A program made the translations under genes and the position numbers. From assembly GCA_950022295.1 (NCBI GenBank), contig OX465600.1, positions 6,882,001 through 6,946,000 on the forward strand: a stretch of DNA of 64,000 nt, given 5' to 3'. This stretch comes from Bromus sterilis (taxonomy: Eukaryota; Streptophyta; Magnoliopsida; Poales; Poaceae). The notes under the pieces are model-generated. The model was not told where the DNA came from. It saw only the letters and a program-made list of their open reading frames with translations, and did not search any database. This document shows positions 46,106 to 57,954 of this stretch, in pieces. Position 1 is the first letter of the stretch; each line of letters opens with the position of its first letter.

Positions 46106-46290
46106 GCCTTTGGTACCGGTTCGCCGCTATAACCGGTACCAAAGGAAGGGCCTTTCGTACCGGTTCGTATTAACAACCGGTACGAAAGGTTTTCGGGAGG
46201 TGGAGTGGCTGGACCTTTGGTACCGGTTCGCCTCTACCGGTACCAAAGGTCCCTTTGGTACCGGTTTGTCGTTGGAACCGGTACCAAAGG
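46105..46290. repeat. Internal ACCGGT palindromes of the CACTA element
   Basis: Four GGTACCGGTTCG/ACCGGTACCAAAGG-type palindromes in tandem, matching those at the element ends. They precede a GC-rich, CTGCTGCTG-containing stretch (46370-46650) that resembles a promoter or leader of the second gene. Confidence 0.75.
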
Positions 46291-46706
46291 TCTTTTCCCT
46301 CGCCAAAAGAGCCCGCGCGACCACTTTCTTCTCACAAACTTCCCCATTCGCGCGCACCGGAGCCCTGCACCCCCGAGGAGAAGCTCGCCGCCGCCGCCTC
46401 CCGTGGACGCCCGTCGCCGTGCAAGCTCACCGCCGCTGCCCTCCCTCCCGTGGACGCCCGTCGCGCGCCGTGCTGGTGAGCATCCCCGCCTCCCTCGCCC
46501 ATGTACTCCCTCCGGCTGCTGCTGCTGTTGGCCGGCTCCTCCGGCTCCTGCTCTGGCTGCTGCTGCTGCGGCCATGGGGCTGCTGCTCATGCGCCGGCTG
46601 CTGCTGCTGCGGCCATGGGGCTGCTGCTCCTGCTCCGGCTCACATGCGGATTGCCACTGGATTTGGTCACTGCTAGGGTTTGGTCACCACTGCTAGAGCA
46701 TGTTTG

Positions 46707-47120
46707 TTTTGTAAATCAATTTAATCCCTTAGAAATTGGCAAATAAAGAATAATTTAGAGCATGTTTGTTTTGTAAAAAAATGAAATGTTAAAATAAAAT
46801 TCATAGGAAAAAAGGAACAAGTGTTACATAAATTATATATTCTTTATTTATTATTTATCAATAAGTATTACATTTCATAAGTCAAATAAATAATATTCAT
46901 CTCTGAATTTATTCCAAGGATTAAACAGATTAAAAAAGGTATAAATCAATTTAATCCCTTAGAAATTGGCAAATAAAGAATAATTTAGAGCATGTTTGTT
47001 TTGTAAAAAAAATGAAAATTAAAAATGTTAAAATAAAATTCATAGGAAAAAAGGAACAAGTGTTACATAAATTATATATTCTTTATTTATTATTTATCAA
47101 TAAGTATTACATTTCATAAA
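46707..47120. repeat. Tandem duplication with 230-bp period
   Basis: AATCAATTTAATCCCTTAGA recurs 230 bp apart (about 46715 and 46945), followed by the same AT-rich block containing GGAACAAGTGTTACATAAAT. No coding capacity. Confidence 0.75.
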
Positions 47121-47602
47121 AGAAATATAAAAGTATGAGATTGGCAAAGAAATATATTTCTTTTAAGATTTGGGAAAATAATTTTAATCCCTTATTTTAA
47201 ATATAAGATCAATAAAAGTATGGGAAGCCTTTTAATCATAATTAAAGCCTTTTAGATTTTAAGATTTTAGATTTGGGAAAATAATTTTAATCCCTTATTT
47301 TAAATTTGGTACCGGTTAGTGTTCGTCGGCTAGCGCGGCGCCGACGTGAGGAGTGCCGAGTGGCAGGAAGTGATAGGGAGAGGGAGGCTAGGGAAAGCAG
47401 CGGCTCGAGGGCATGTCCGTGAGGAGTGCCGAGTGGTGCATGTATCTCTTGCGACATAGAGAGAAGAGCGAGAGGAGCGCCGAGTGTTAGGGTTAGGGTT
47501 ATTGCTTTCTTCATTTCAATTGTTATCCATCTGGCAATCTGTTATGATCATGAAATGATGAATGAATTAATTGCTTTCTTAATTTTGTAGTGACATTGAG
47601 CT

Positions 47603-50600
47603 ATGGAGGACAACACCTTCGTCCAAAATGAGGATCAAGAAGAAGCCGTGCAGAGAATGATATTTGAGAGTGCCCGTGGGCCGGAACCCGATGGAGATGA
47701 CTTTGAGCTCACACAGTTTCTGAACGATGTCGGTGAGGGCGTTGAGTCTGAAGAGATTAGAAGAGAGAATGAAGTGTCCATAACAAACTCTGGCGAGGTG
47801 TATATTTATGTATCAAGTCTATGTTCATCAGTAGATGCATTCATTTATTTGTGTTGCACTTATTAACGAATCATTTTTCTTTTAGCCTTCTGGATCAATA
47901 TCGAGCAAGTCTGTTAAAACAAAACGAGGCCCGACGCAATTGCTAAAGGGCGAGGGTAGGTTAGCCCTCATCGCATTTGATGATAACGGTGAACCGGTGC
48001 ATCCGAAAGAGCACTGCCGCAAATTTACAAATCAAGCTGGAGTTCTTGTTAGGGACCATGTACCGATCAGCATTCAAGAGTGGCATAAGCCGAAGAACGC
48101 GGGGACTGAAGCTAGTTATGTCAACGACGCGTTGAATTTTTTTCTTTTCGACAATCTACTGACACGCTTCAGCCTACCGGAAGACATGACGGAAGGCCAG
48201 AAGAAGAAACTGAAGGAATGGACTCTCAAGAAGATAGCCATGCTATTCCAGACATGGAAGAAAAAATTATGGGAGAAATATAAGGATGAAGATCCAGTAT
48301 TCAATGATAATCTAGTGAAGATAAAAGATCACTGGCCCGCATTTAAGAGGTATAAGCAATCGTCTACTCATGTGTCCCGATCGGTCACAAATAAGAAAAA
48401 TGCTTCAAAGAAGGAATTTTTCCATCATTTGGGGTCAGGTGGCTACAAGACTGCCATTCCGAAGTGGAGAGCGTTTGAAGATAAACTGGTGGCTGCAGGA
48501 ATCACTCCACAGACATGGGACTGGCCCGACCGGTCCAGGCTCTGGTTGTTCGCGCATGGGGCAGGGTTGGACCCAATGACAGGGAAGATCGTTGCGCGGG
48601 GGAAATGGAAGAGCAAAATTGAAGCAATCACGGAGAAGCTTATAGATGCAATTGAAAAGGTCAGAAAGGGAGAGTACATTCCCGATAGAGAGAATGACGA
48701 GCTGACACTCGCTTTGGGAAATCCTGAACACGTTGGATGGGTTCGAGCTCGCCCAGTCTCAACAAGAAGGAAGCGTGGCCGGAGTGCGCTGACACTTATA
48801 GAAGCCATTCGCGAAAGAAGAAGAAGCAGTCTGACAGGTTAACGGAATTGATAAATAGGGTGGAGGCACTTGAGAAAAATCAGAGGGAGCCTCATGATGA
48901 TCCTCATGTCGATGCCGCCCCATCTCAGCGAAGAAGCAGTGTGGGTTCCACGCATCTTGACGGATGTGGAGGAAGCTACCCCGTGGATTATGTCACGGAG
49001 AAGACAGATTGTGAGCTACACATGTTATTCAGGAACGTGTCCGTTAAGGTGGCGTTCGGCTATGTTTACCCTAATGAAGATGGAGCAACGCACCATCATA
49101 TGCCCATTCCACCTGGCTGTGTTCGTGTCGGGGTGGATGAAGTTGTCTCGGGTTACGAAACATTGGAGCTTGATTTTCCTACAGGTGACGATGAGAAGAC
49201 AATGGCCGATGTCAAGCACGGTTTCACCCTATGGCCCAAGAAACACATCGTCCTTTTGCAAAGGCCACAAACTCCTCGCAGTCCACCTGAGCAGGAAAGG
49301 CCACCGACTCCTCTTCGTAGCGGTCCACATGAGCAGCAAAGGCCATCGACTCCTCCTGGTAGCAGTCCACATGAGCAGCAAAGTCCACATCTACCTGAGA
49401 GGGACCCCAGCGTGAGTCCGCCATCTCGAGATCCTCCGCGTAAGACAGCGTCCTTTAAGGGGAACGGTACACCGCCTAGGAAGAGACCTAGAAAGGAGAA
49501 ACCACTGCTTCCTATTGAGAAGTTACCTTGGGAAAAAACTATCGAGGAAAACACGGAAACCTCTAAGTCCGAGCTGAAATCCTTTTTTGCTAAGAAAGTG
49601 CCAGAGATCCCTTTTAAGAAGACTCTAGATCCGGTTAAAGTTGTGCGTACTGTTGAGAATCTATATGACCCTGTACCATCGCCGCCATCTGACTATAGGC
49701 GTTCTATACAAAAGTCGTATGACGAGATGATGAGGGCTAAAAAACCCACTCAATCGGGTGTCACAGCGAAAAAAGGGAAACAACAAGTGCACCAGCTCGG
49801 ACAACAACCCGTCCAATCGGTCCCCCCTCTCATGGTGTTTGACGAGAAGGCCGTTGAAAGTTCTCGACAATCCATCGAGCACCCCTTACATGAAGGAGCA
49901 TATCAATATGTTGAAGGGAAAGATTTGGTCGAGAATCTCAGGAAGCTACCAACAAGTATGCGTAATTTGCATACGTGGTACAGTAATTCCATAAAGAAAG
50001 GGATGTAGTGTATCATGGTTGGAGTTAAGGAAGAGCACTACTTCCAAGAATACACTGTGAGCGTTGACTTCAGAGAACTTTTCCAGTTATACAATCTCCG
50101 GGCCCTCGACAAATCTATCATCAGTTGCTATTGTCTGTAAGTGATTTATTTATGTAATTTGAGAAGTCTTTAGCTCAGCTCGTTCTTTGTCTGCAAATTA
50201 TAATCTTTTGTGCGCTATATTATGCAGATCGAAGATGCTCGAATGCAAAATAAATGAAATCAAGCACATTGGGTTCATTGACCCGGATACAATGCATGAA
50301 GTAACCATAGATGATCCCATCTTTAACAGGGATACACCGGAGACTTTGCTAAGGTTTTTGAAGCGACAACGTGACAAAAAGATAATACTTTGGCCTTACA
50401 ACTTCAAGTGAGTGTTACTGTCTTATAAGACATTTCTCTTTTTCTCACGAGATGTTCAAATTTTAACTGATGACTTATATATATGGCACTGCATATTTAA
50501 ACGTGCGCAGGTTCCACTATATTCTTATCGTTATCGATATGTACGAAGGAAAAGTTGAAGTCTTGGACTCGCTTAACAAAGAGGCTATAGAATACAAGAC

Positions 50601-51218
50601 GGCTTATTTTATGCTCAAAGAGTAATTTTAATTCATATCAGTTTTTTTCGTTAATTTCCTAATATCAACTTATTGATAACTTTTTTCTTTTGTCGGGCAG
50701 CGTATGGGAAACGTTCATCAAGGAAGATAAGTCCCATCAATGGAAACCGAAGCTGACATGGCGTTTGAACAAAGTAAGTAGTACTACCTAGGTCCACACC
50801 ACACACCTTTATCATACTTGATTATTGTTTAATTGAATTATATTCTTGTACAGAAATCCCCGCAACAACCACAGGGAACTGATCTATGTGGATACTACGT
50901 TTGCGAGAACATCCATAAAATTGTCAGCGAGAGAACAAATAATGAAATGAATAAAGAGGTACGAAAACAATATTCACAAATTTATTTTGTTATCATATAT
51001 AAGTTGTGCTTAGTTTCAGTAATAATTGTTTGATTATGATTTGATATATATATACACACACATAGCTCATGTATTCATTTGTATCTCATTCTTTTACAGT
51101 TGGCAAGAAAGCGGGACAAGATCTCAATCGAGGAACGGTTCAAAGCAATTGGCGATGAATTGGCGGGATTTTTCCTTCGTGAAGTCATACCGCCATTCGG
51201 AGAGTACCACTATGAATG
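47603..51218 (+). pseudogene. CACTA second gene: Transposase_24-like region plus C48 (Ulp1-like) protease domain
   Basis: Probable exons: 47603-47797, 47886-about 50150, 50228-50407, 50511-50621, 50701-50773, 50854-50958 and 51100-51218, joined at GT/AG sites in phase. The first part (HCRKFTNQAGVLVRDHVPIS, EWTLKKIAMLFQTWKKKLWE) matches the plant Transposase_24 pattern. A Pro-rich linker follows (49260-49450). The last exons form a C48-type cysteine protease fold with His (FHYILIVID), Asp (VEVLDSL) and Cys (GTDLCGYYVCENI) in the right order; such domains occur in several plant transposons, and their role in transposition is not established. Breaks: a frame change near 48770 and a TAG at 50006-50008 before the conserved VGVKEEHYFQEY stretch. 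Confidence 0.8.
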
Positions 51219-51464
51219 ATGTACATGTAACATATAGTTTGACTCGGAGATCGAGTACCACTATTCTACATGTAATAGATAGTATGCCTCGGAGAGTACC
51301 ACTACTATATATGCATGAAGATCAATCTTCATGCATACGTATATACTACTTAATTTGCGATCGCAATTATATATGCACCAAGTTGCTATGCATCACCTTT
51401 TATCTTCATGTACTACCTAAACCCAAACGCGTAGCAGGCGCATCGACGCGATATGAAACGGTCC

Positions 51465-51560
51465 GATACCCCTAAACCCCTCTCTAAGCATCGACGCGAT
51501 ATCCGATACCCCTAAACCCCTAAAAACCCTAAACCCAAACCCTAAACCCTGAATCAACCT
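51465..51560. repeat. Telomere-like CCCTAAA cluster
   Basis: Several CCCTAAACCC and AAACCCTAAACCC motifs in about 95 bp just inside the 3' subterminal repeats of the CACTA element. The plant telomere unit is CCCTAAA. A TTAGGGTTAGGGTT run also occurs near 47487, just upstream of the second gene. Confidence 0.75.
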
Positions 51561-51768
51561 TTGGTACCGGTTCGTATTACAAACCGGTACCAAAGCTCCT
51601 TTGGCCTGCGCACTCCCGGAGGCCCACGTGGAGGGCCCTTTAATACCGGTTCGCAAGGAACCGGTACCAAAGGTGGGGGGGCTTTAGTACCGGGCCTTTA
51701 GTACCGGTTAGGAAACCGGTACTAAAGGCCCTCCCGAACCGGTACTGATGAGCCATTTTCTACTAGTG
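51560..51768. repeat. 3' subterminal repeats and terminal inverted repeat of the CACTA element
   Basis: Six or more GGTACCGGTTCG/AACCGGTACTAAAG half-sites, then CATTTTCTACTAGTG, the inverse of the left end CACTAGTAGAAAA. Confidence 0.85.
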
Positions 51769-52061
51769 TAACCTCTATATACAACATACTTCGGATTAAC
51801 TTGAGACATGTACATTTACATGTACATAAACATGATGAGCTTATACTCCATAAAACGTACTCTAATAAGAAAATACGTGTATACTTCAATTTATTCTGCA
51901 ATAAAGATTTTCCCCAGCTACGTGTACATGGCTCACCAATTATACCTTGATTGATGGGATGCAAATCAATAGAATACGGTGAAATTTTGAAAAGGGTAAA
52001 ACTGGGGTAATTCTTTTTAACAAAAAATACAAAACAAGGGAAAATTCTTGTTAGACACCCC

Positions 52062-52083
52062 GGGGGGGGGGGGGGGGGGGGGG
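52062..52083. repeat. G homopolymer of 22
   Basis: A run of 22 G directly after CACCCC, the counterpart of a 16-G run at 57833-57848 in unit E. It is prone to slippage and to sequencing error. Confidence 0.8.
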
Positions 52084-52189
52084 ACGAACAGCCCGTGTTG
52101 CTGCGTTCAGGCCCCTTTTTTTTTTTTTGAAACAAAGTCTCTCATTTCTTCATTTAGCACGCAATCATCCTTACCAAAAATCCCCATCC

Positions 52190-52345
52190 ATGACTACAAT
52201 GGCTAAACTCAGTGTTGCAGTCTTCTTGCTCCTTGGAGCTGCAAGCCTGCAACTCTGTTGTACCTCGGCTTGTAATTACCAAACCACATTGACAACCAAT
52301 AAGCAAGAACTTGATTTTTTTTTAGAAGGCAACTCAACCTGCTAA
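52190..52345 (+). CDS. Small secreted-peptide-like ORF, unit D
   Basis: Encodes 51 residues from MTTMAKLSVAV, with a classical signal peptide (AVFLLLGAASLQLCC, Ala-Cys cleavage region) and a short mature part (NYQTTLTTNKQELDFFLEG) ending in NSTC. The same ORF is intact in unit E and degraded in unit C, always about 350 bp past the GH31 stop and convergent with it. It may be the first exon of a lost gene rather than a real peptide; no poly(A) or promoter could be assigned. The family was not recognised. Confidence 0.35.
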   Translation: MTTMAKLSVAVFLLLGAASLQLCCTSACNYQTTLTTNKQELDFFLEGNSTC

Positions 52346-52695
52346 TAGGTTGATTTTTCCAAAACAAATAAAATCAAGGTATTGGCCTGTTTTCTCAACT
52401 GTATAAAGGAAATCGAGCTTCTGGGCGAACTCGATATTTTGGTCCTTGATATATGCTCATCCACGATCAGAAATGTCCTAAGTGAAAGAACGTACAATTC
52501 CCTCTCCCAAAGAAAGATGGTCAAGGAGCAATTTCAGATCAAATAAAATATTATTTTCTTCTTCTAAATGAGAAGAAACTGCTGGTGGAACTGAACGGAC
52601 AAGGAGAATATTGCATGTCAGAACTGGCAAACATACTACGTACCAATATTCATTTTTTTATTCAGATAAAGAAATATGCACAAATGGTTTCGATG

Positions 52696-55610
52696 TTAGT
52701 GGGACATAACGAGCTTGATCTGGAACTCCTTTCCGATGGCTAGCGACAGACCACTGACACTGAACACTCCGCTCGTCCTGGACTTGGTGTAGGCTGCTTT
52801 GAGCTCAACGCCATTTACATAAATGGTGAACTCCTTTGGCGATGATTGGAGCCCCATGAAGACCACCTTGCCGATGATAAGTGTCTGGCTCGGCGCGTAT
52901 GAGTTCTGCACCACATGCGAACTCGTTGTAGTCGTGATGACGCCCTTGATGTCCTCCGTATAGCAGTTGAATCGCACAAGTGTCCAGTTGCCTCCTAGCT
53001 CACCCATCTCCGGTGACTCGCCGTCATCCAAGAACAGCTCCCCGTTGGCCGTCCCATTCTCCGTGAGTGCCACAAGGAGGTCAAAGACGCTTTGGCGTGC
53101 GGCGGACGTTGTCAGACCCGGCTGCTGCAGCGGTAGGATATTGCCACCGGCCAGGTGCACCATCGCCGAGTCCGCTGGCGCTGAGAGTATCATGTGCTTG
53201 CCGGTAGGCATGGTGATGAGGGATCGGTCATAAAGATTGAACCAACGTCCCGCTGGAAAATAGGCGTCGATGGTGGTGGCGTTCGGCTTTAAGACTGGAG
53301 AGACAAGCACGCCCCGGCCTAGGAGGAACTGCCGGTCAATGTCATAGGTGTCGGTGTCCTTCGGGTAGGAGAAGAAGAGCGGGCGCGCCATGGGCGCCCC
53401 CGTCGTGTGCGCCTCGTACATGAGCGTGTAGATGTAGGGGAGCAGCCGATATCGCATCCCCAACGCTTTCCTTGCTGATTGTGCCGTCGACTCCCACCTG
53501 AACAGCTCTCGACGAACGGTTGTCTTCTCGGCGTGGGCCCTCGCGAAGGGGTAGAATGCGCCAAGTTGGATCCAGCGACTGCATAGCTCCTCGGTTGTGT
53601 TGCCGTTGAAGCCGCAGATGTCGGCGCCCATCATGGGGATGCCGAAGAGGCCAAAGTTGAGGATTGTGTTGATGGAGCGTGCGAGCTCGTCCCACCGCGC
53701 GGCATTGTCGCCGGTCCAGTGAGCGGTGTAGCGCCCCGAGCCAACGAACGTGGAGCGACTGAGCACGAAGGGGCGACGCGACGTATCCTTGAGAAGTGCG
53801 TCGTGCGTGGCTCGCGCCTCCAAAAGACCGTAAAGGTTGTGCGCGTCGTACTCCGACACGCCGTTGAAGTGAACCGCAGAGACCGGCACAGTCTTGTTAT
53901 TAAGGTTACGGTGCACGCCGGTGTTGTTGATGTGGTAGGGAGGGTTGTCCAGCTCATTGAGCGGCTCCCAGGCCTTGAAGTTGGAGGGCTCGTTCATATC
54001 GCACCACAACCCGTCGGCGGGGATGGTTCGACGGAACTCGGAGATCTTCCTCGCCCAGTACTCAGTGGCGCGTGGGCTCATGAAGTCCGGGAAGTAGACC
54101 TCGCCTGGCCACACCCGACCGACATAGTTGGTGCCATTTCGCTGGAGGAACAAGTCCAAGGACTCGTTTTGAGGAGGCGCTGCTTCTTTTTTGATCGCCG
54201 GGTCTATGATGACCACATATTTTTGACCGTTGTTGTGGAGTCGGTCGACGAACGGCCGGAGTCGGCTGGCCGGGTAGTTCACCGGATCTATCGTGAAGTC
54301 TTGGTAGCCGTCCATGTAGTCGATGTCCGACCAAATCGCCTCCAGTGGGATCTTGGCCTTGGAGTAGCCCGCAACCACACCCTCCAACTCAGCCACATTC
54401 TTGTAGCCATACCTGCACTGGTGGAACCCTGCATTACAAGAAACAACAGATTGGGTGAGCAGAGCAGATTGGTATATGCATGCATAGAACTAGAAAGAAG
54501 ATTACCACACGTACCGAATGACCAGTATGGCATAGGTGCAGGGCGGCCTATGAGTTGGGTGTACTGGTCAACGACGGCGAGCGGGGAGGGGCCGGCGAAG
54601 AAGTAGAAGTCAAGCACACCGCCATGACCTTATAGGTGATGTAGGAGCCGCCGTACTTTATGTCCATTCCGTTGGTGTTGAGGAGAAGCACGCCGTGCGC
54701 AATACCACCAGAGCGCACGTCCATGTAGAACGGGTGCGAGCCGTAGAGGTTGATGTCCAGTGGGTCTGCCTTCTCCAGGTCCTCGTTCCAAATCGTGTAC
54801 GTATCATTCTGTCGGAGTCGGAACGTCTGTTTCGTCTGCTCGCCCAGCCCGTACAGGGATGCCCGGTCGGTAGCTGGCAGAGACGATGTCATCTCCAAGT
54901 ACCTGCATTCCATTCTCATCGGTCACTTGGCTACTCCTAGATCGACTAACTACATCTAGTGTATTGTATCCTTTTTTACGTACTGGTTCTTGAAGATGAG
55001 GGTGGCGGAGGTGTTGAAGAGGACGTCGCCGGTGGAGCGGCGGGAGACGATGAAGCGGAATGGGTTGGTGTCGATGTTGAAGGTCAGGTCTGAAGACGGG
55101 CTGGATATGCTTCCGCTTCTCGGCAAGGTATCATTGCCCATGCCTGGTGAGTCGAGCAAGATGTTCTTTCGCACTTGCGCCGGTGTTGGGCGCGGGATGA
55201 CGTCCTGGGGGATCTCCCATCGCTGATTGTCGGCGTCGGTGATGCGCACGTGGAGCCGGTTGTCTGTCTCAAGGCTGCCACCGTCATGAAAACACAAAAA
55301 TGGTGAGCATATGACAACAATCGATGCAAATGTGAGGGATTGTACCCTATTTAGAGGATTAAAAAATAACTCATCATTTAAACTCCCGAATTAGGATACA
55401 AATCACAGACACTTGCCTTGCAGTCAGGTTGAGCCGCTTGATATCAGGCCCGAACTCCGCCGTCCCGCCTACAAGTTTCAGCTTGGCCGACAATGCATTT
55501 CCTGACCCGGTGACCGACTCAACTTCATAGTTGGCACTGCAACTATGAAGGAGGAATATGAGGATGGTGAGGAGTGCGATAAGATCAGCAGATGATGAGA
55601 TGATCGCCAT
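52696..55610 (-). pseudogene. GH31 alpha-glucosidase copy D with 1-bp frameshift
   Basis: Exons 55417-55610, 54984-55274, 54515-54902 and 52696-54428 correspond one-to-one with copy E. Exon 3 is 388 nt instead of 389: one A present in E (near 60388) is missing near 54624, so the frame is lost after SYITYKV and the last, largest exon is not translated. All else is intact, including WCDMNEPSNF (Asp codon 53998-54000), HWTGDNAARW and GADICGFNG. Intron 1 has a GC donor. The change is a single base in a recent duplicate, so either a new pseudogene or an assembly error. Confidence 0.85.
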
Positions 55611-55666
55611 TAGATGATAGGGCGGGTGCCACACAAATGAGTGTGAGAAACTATTCGACGCACGGC

Positions 55667-55674
55667 TTTATATA
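55667..55674 (-). promoter_or_regulatory. TATA box of GH31 copy D
   Basis: TATATAAA on the minus strand, 57-64 bp upstream of the ATG at 55610. Confidence 0.6.
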
Positions 55675-55679
55675 GACTT

Positions 55680-56765
55680 GCAATCACCCTCAATGTTTGG
55701 AAGGTTTTTGATCCATGCCTAAGATTACCTCTGGATATGTAAGACTCCAAAAGGTAGTACTTATCGCTTCATCCACATCAGGAAGTAAGTAAAATACCAC
55801 TAAAGAACAATGGTAAAGAAGGAAAATAATTAATGCTAGTGAATGTAAATTTCAATCTCAATGTACTCCCCCAGTTTTAAATTAATGGTGATAACTTTGT
55901 TTTGATTAATACTTGTTCTATGAAAATTTTCTATAAGTTTGACCATGTTTTTTACAAATATACTCCGACAATTGCAAAATCAAATTACTCACATAAGATC
56001 CGTTATGAACCAAAGCATTTGTATAAAATTTGTCACTTAGAGAAGTTTAATTTTGGTCAAAAGTAGAATTACAATTGTTTTGGAAAGGAAAAGTTCTCAT
56101 TCTTCCAACTGATGTTAATATGTTAATTTTCTACGTACTATTACATATGAACCCACGCATCGTAACGGATAGTATACGTTGACATAATAGTAAAGATGTG
56201 TTATCGCAATAAAATAATTCTACCATGGCAATGGAACCCGGCTTCTATGCTAGCAAAAAAGGACCACTGCGACAAAGAAATGCAACCATGGTAATGAAAC
56301 ATGTTTCGCATGGTAGAAAAAGATGTCATGGCAGAACAAATGGACTGCCATGTTAGAAAAAAGAAATATTAGTTCTGGATCATGCTAACTTGACGGTTGA
56401 TGTCGGGTGGGTTGTCACGATGGAGAAGGTACATGTAGGTTGTAGTCACAAGCTTTGAAAGTAGCTGGAACACTCGAAGAACACGTAAAAAGGACATCGA
56501 TCGTGCCTGCACAGTGCGGCCTAGGAGCACTTATCGTCAAACTTCAACTCAATCCATCGTCATACACCATCCCTCTCTCTTCGCTCACGAGGGCCTAATC
56601 TATTTTAGCTTGAATGATTTCATTATGTACATCCTGTTGCAACGCACGGTCATATGTACTAGTGTTTACTCATATTATAAGTTGCAGCATGGTATGTTAA
56701 GTTCCAACATTCGGGACATCTATTTCTGAGAATTACTTCTACACAGATTCCTTTAAGTGGCCCTA
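55680..56765. other. 5' flank of copy D with a Helitron 3' end
   Basis: AT-rich sequence shared with C and E flanks. A Helitron-like end, GTTGCAACGCACGGTCATAT followed by GTACTAG, lies at 56636-56662 on the plus strand. No gene is seen. Confidence 0.5.
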
Positions 56766-57537
56766 GTTTTTTTAGATAAAAGGTTATTGCCCGACTTTAT
56801 AAATAAAGCCATAACCGGCCCAAACGAGTTCACAACTGCCACAGCAGTACAAGATCAAACATCACGGCAAACCAAACCACGGATAAAGGAGAGAGTATCA
56901 CCACTACAACTAGGAGGGTTCTTACAGGCCCAAGGCCAACCAGGCACGCAGGCCGAAGAGAGAGAACCAGGATCTTGGAGCAGATAAACGGGCAAAAGAG
57001 CTGCCAAGGCCACCACCGAGGATTTGGAGTCACTGACGAAGCGGAAGACAACCGGCTGCTGTAGTCTTCATTCTTGAGATGATCGTCTCCAAATCCTCCA
57101 GATCAGTACTCTTACACAGGGGCTTCCAGATCTGTAGAAAGCCAATTAGTTTAAAAATAAAAGTCGCAGGATGCTTAGGAAAAATATGTTCAATAGTTAA
57201 TTTGTTAGGATGTTCCACAAGACCCAACAAGCCGCAGCAAAAACAGTCCAGAAAAGACGGCGGAAACGGGCAGACAGCGGGCGAACCAAGCCTTGAACCT
57301 CCCCAAAAGTTCGAGGGTTCCACGAGTTACCCAACCACTCCCGGAAGCAACTCCACATGAACTTAGCAAGCGAACAATGGAAGAAGATGTGTAAGGTGTC
57401 CTCCGTAGTCCCACAGATCACACAGTTCGCCGATCTAGCCGAATTACGTTTATGAATTTGTTCAGAGGACGGCAACTTCAGCTTAAACGTCTGCCATAAA
57501 AAAAACTTTAATCTTAGGAGGGATGCGAGCTTTCCAG
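56766..57537 (-). mobile_element. L1-type LINE 3' end, cut by the duplication breakpoint (unit D)
   Basis: Minus-strand coding reads FKLKLPSSEQIHKRNSARSA, CVICGTTEDTLHIFFHCSLA and KFMWSCFREWLGNSW, the zinc-binding C-terminal region of plant LINE reverse transcriptases. A short poly(A) (T run at 56766-56772) marks its 3' end. At 57537 the coding sequence stops abruptly and joins the start of unit E. Confidence 0.85.
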
Positions 57538-57954
57538 GATAACCTCTATATACAACATACTTCGGATTAACTTGAGACATGTACATTTACATGTACATAA
57601 ACATGATGAGCTTATACTCCATAAAACGTACTCTAATAAGAAAATACGTGTATACTTCAATTTATTCTGCAATAAAGATTTTCCCCAGCTACGTGTACAT
57701 GGCTCACCAATTATACCTTGATTGATGGGATGCAAATCAATAGAATACGGTGAAATTTTGAAAAGGGTAAAACTGGGGTAATTCTTTTTAACAAAAAATA
57801 CAAAACAAGGGAAAATTCTTGTTAGACACCCCGGGGGGGGGGGGGGGGACGAACAGCCCGTGTTGCTGCGTTCAGGCCCCTTTTTTTTTTTTTGAAACAA
57901 AGTCTCTCATTTCTTCATTTAGCACGCAATCATCCTTACCAAAAATCCCCATCC

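Larger units (their letters stand above)
40183..51768 (+). mobile_element. CACTA (En/Spm-type) transposon, 11.6 kb, complete ends
   Basis: Terminal inverted repeats start CACTAGTAGAAAA on both strands, flanked by the 3-bp duplication TAA (40180-40182 and 51769-51771). Subterminal regions carry many ACCGGTNNN...NNNACCGGTAC palindromes with TTTAGTACCGG or CCTTTGGTACCGG sides, the presumed transposase-binding repeats. It contains a TNP2 transposase gene (41890-45213) and a second gene (47603-51218), both interrupted by stops or frameshifts, so the copy may no longer be autonomous. Confidence 0.93.
51769..57537. repeat. Tandem duplication, left copy (unit D, about 5.77 kb)
   Basis: From CCTCTATATACAACATAC onward this unit is nearly identical to 57540-63302, differing by scattered substitutions and a G run (22 versus 16). 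It holds a small ORF, GH31 copy D, a Helitron end and the 3' part of a LINE. It ends inside the LINE coding region at 57537. Confidence 0.95.

Noticed and set aside
45379..46176. 265-, 209- and 166-residue Phe-rich ORFs on the minus strand
   Set aside because: Translations of the purine tract; stop codons are simply rare in such sequence.
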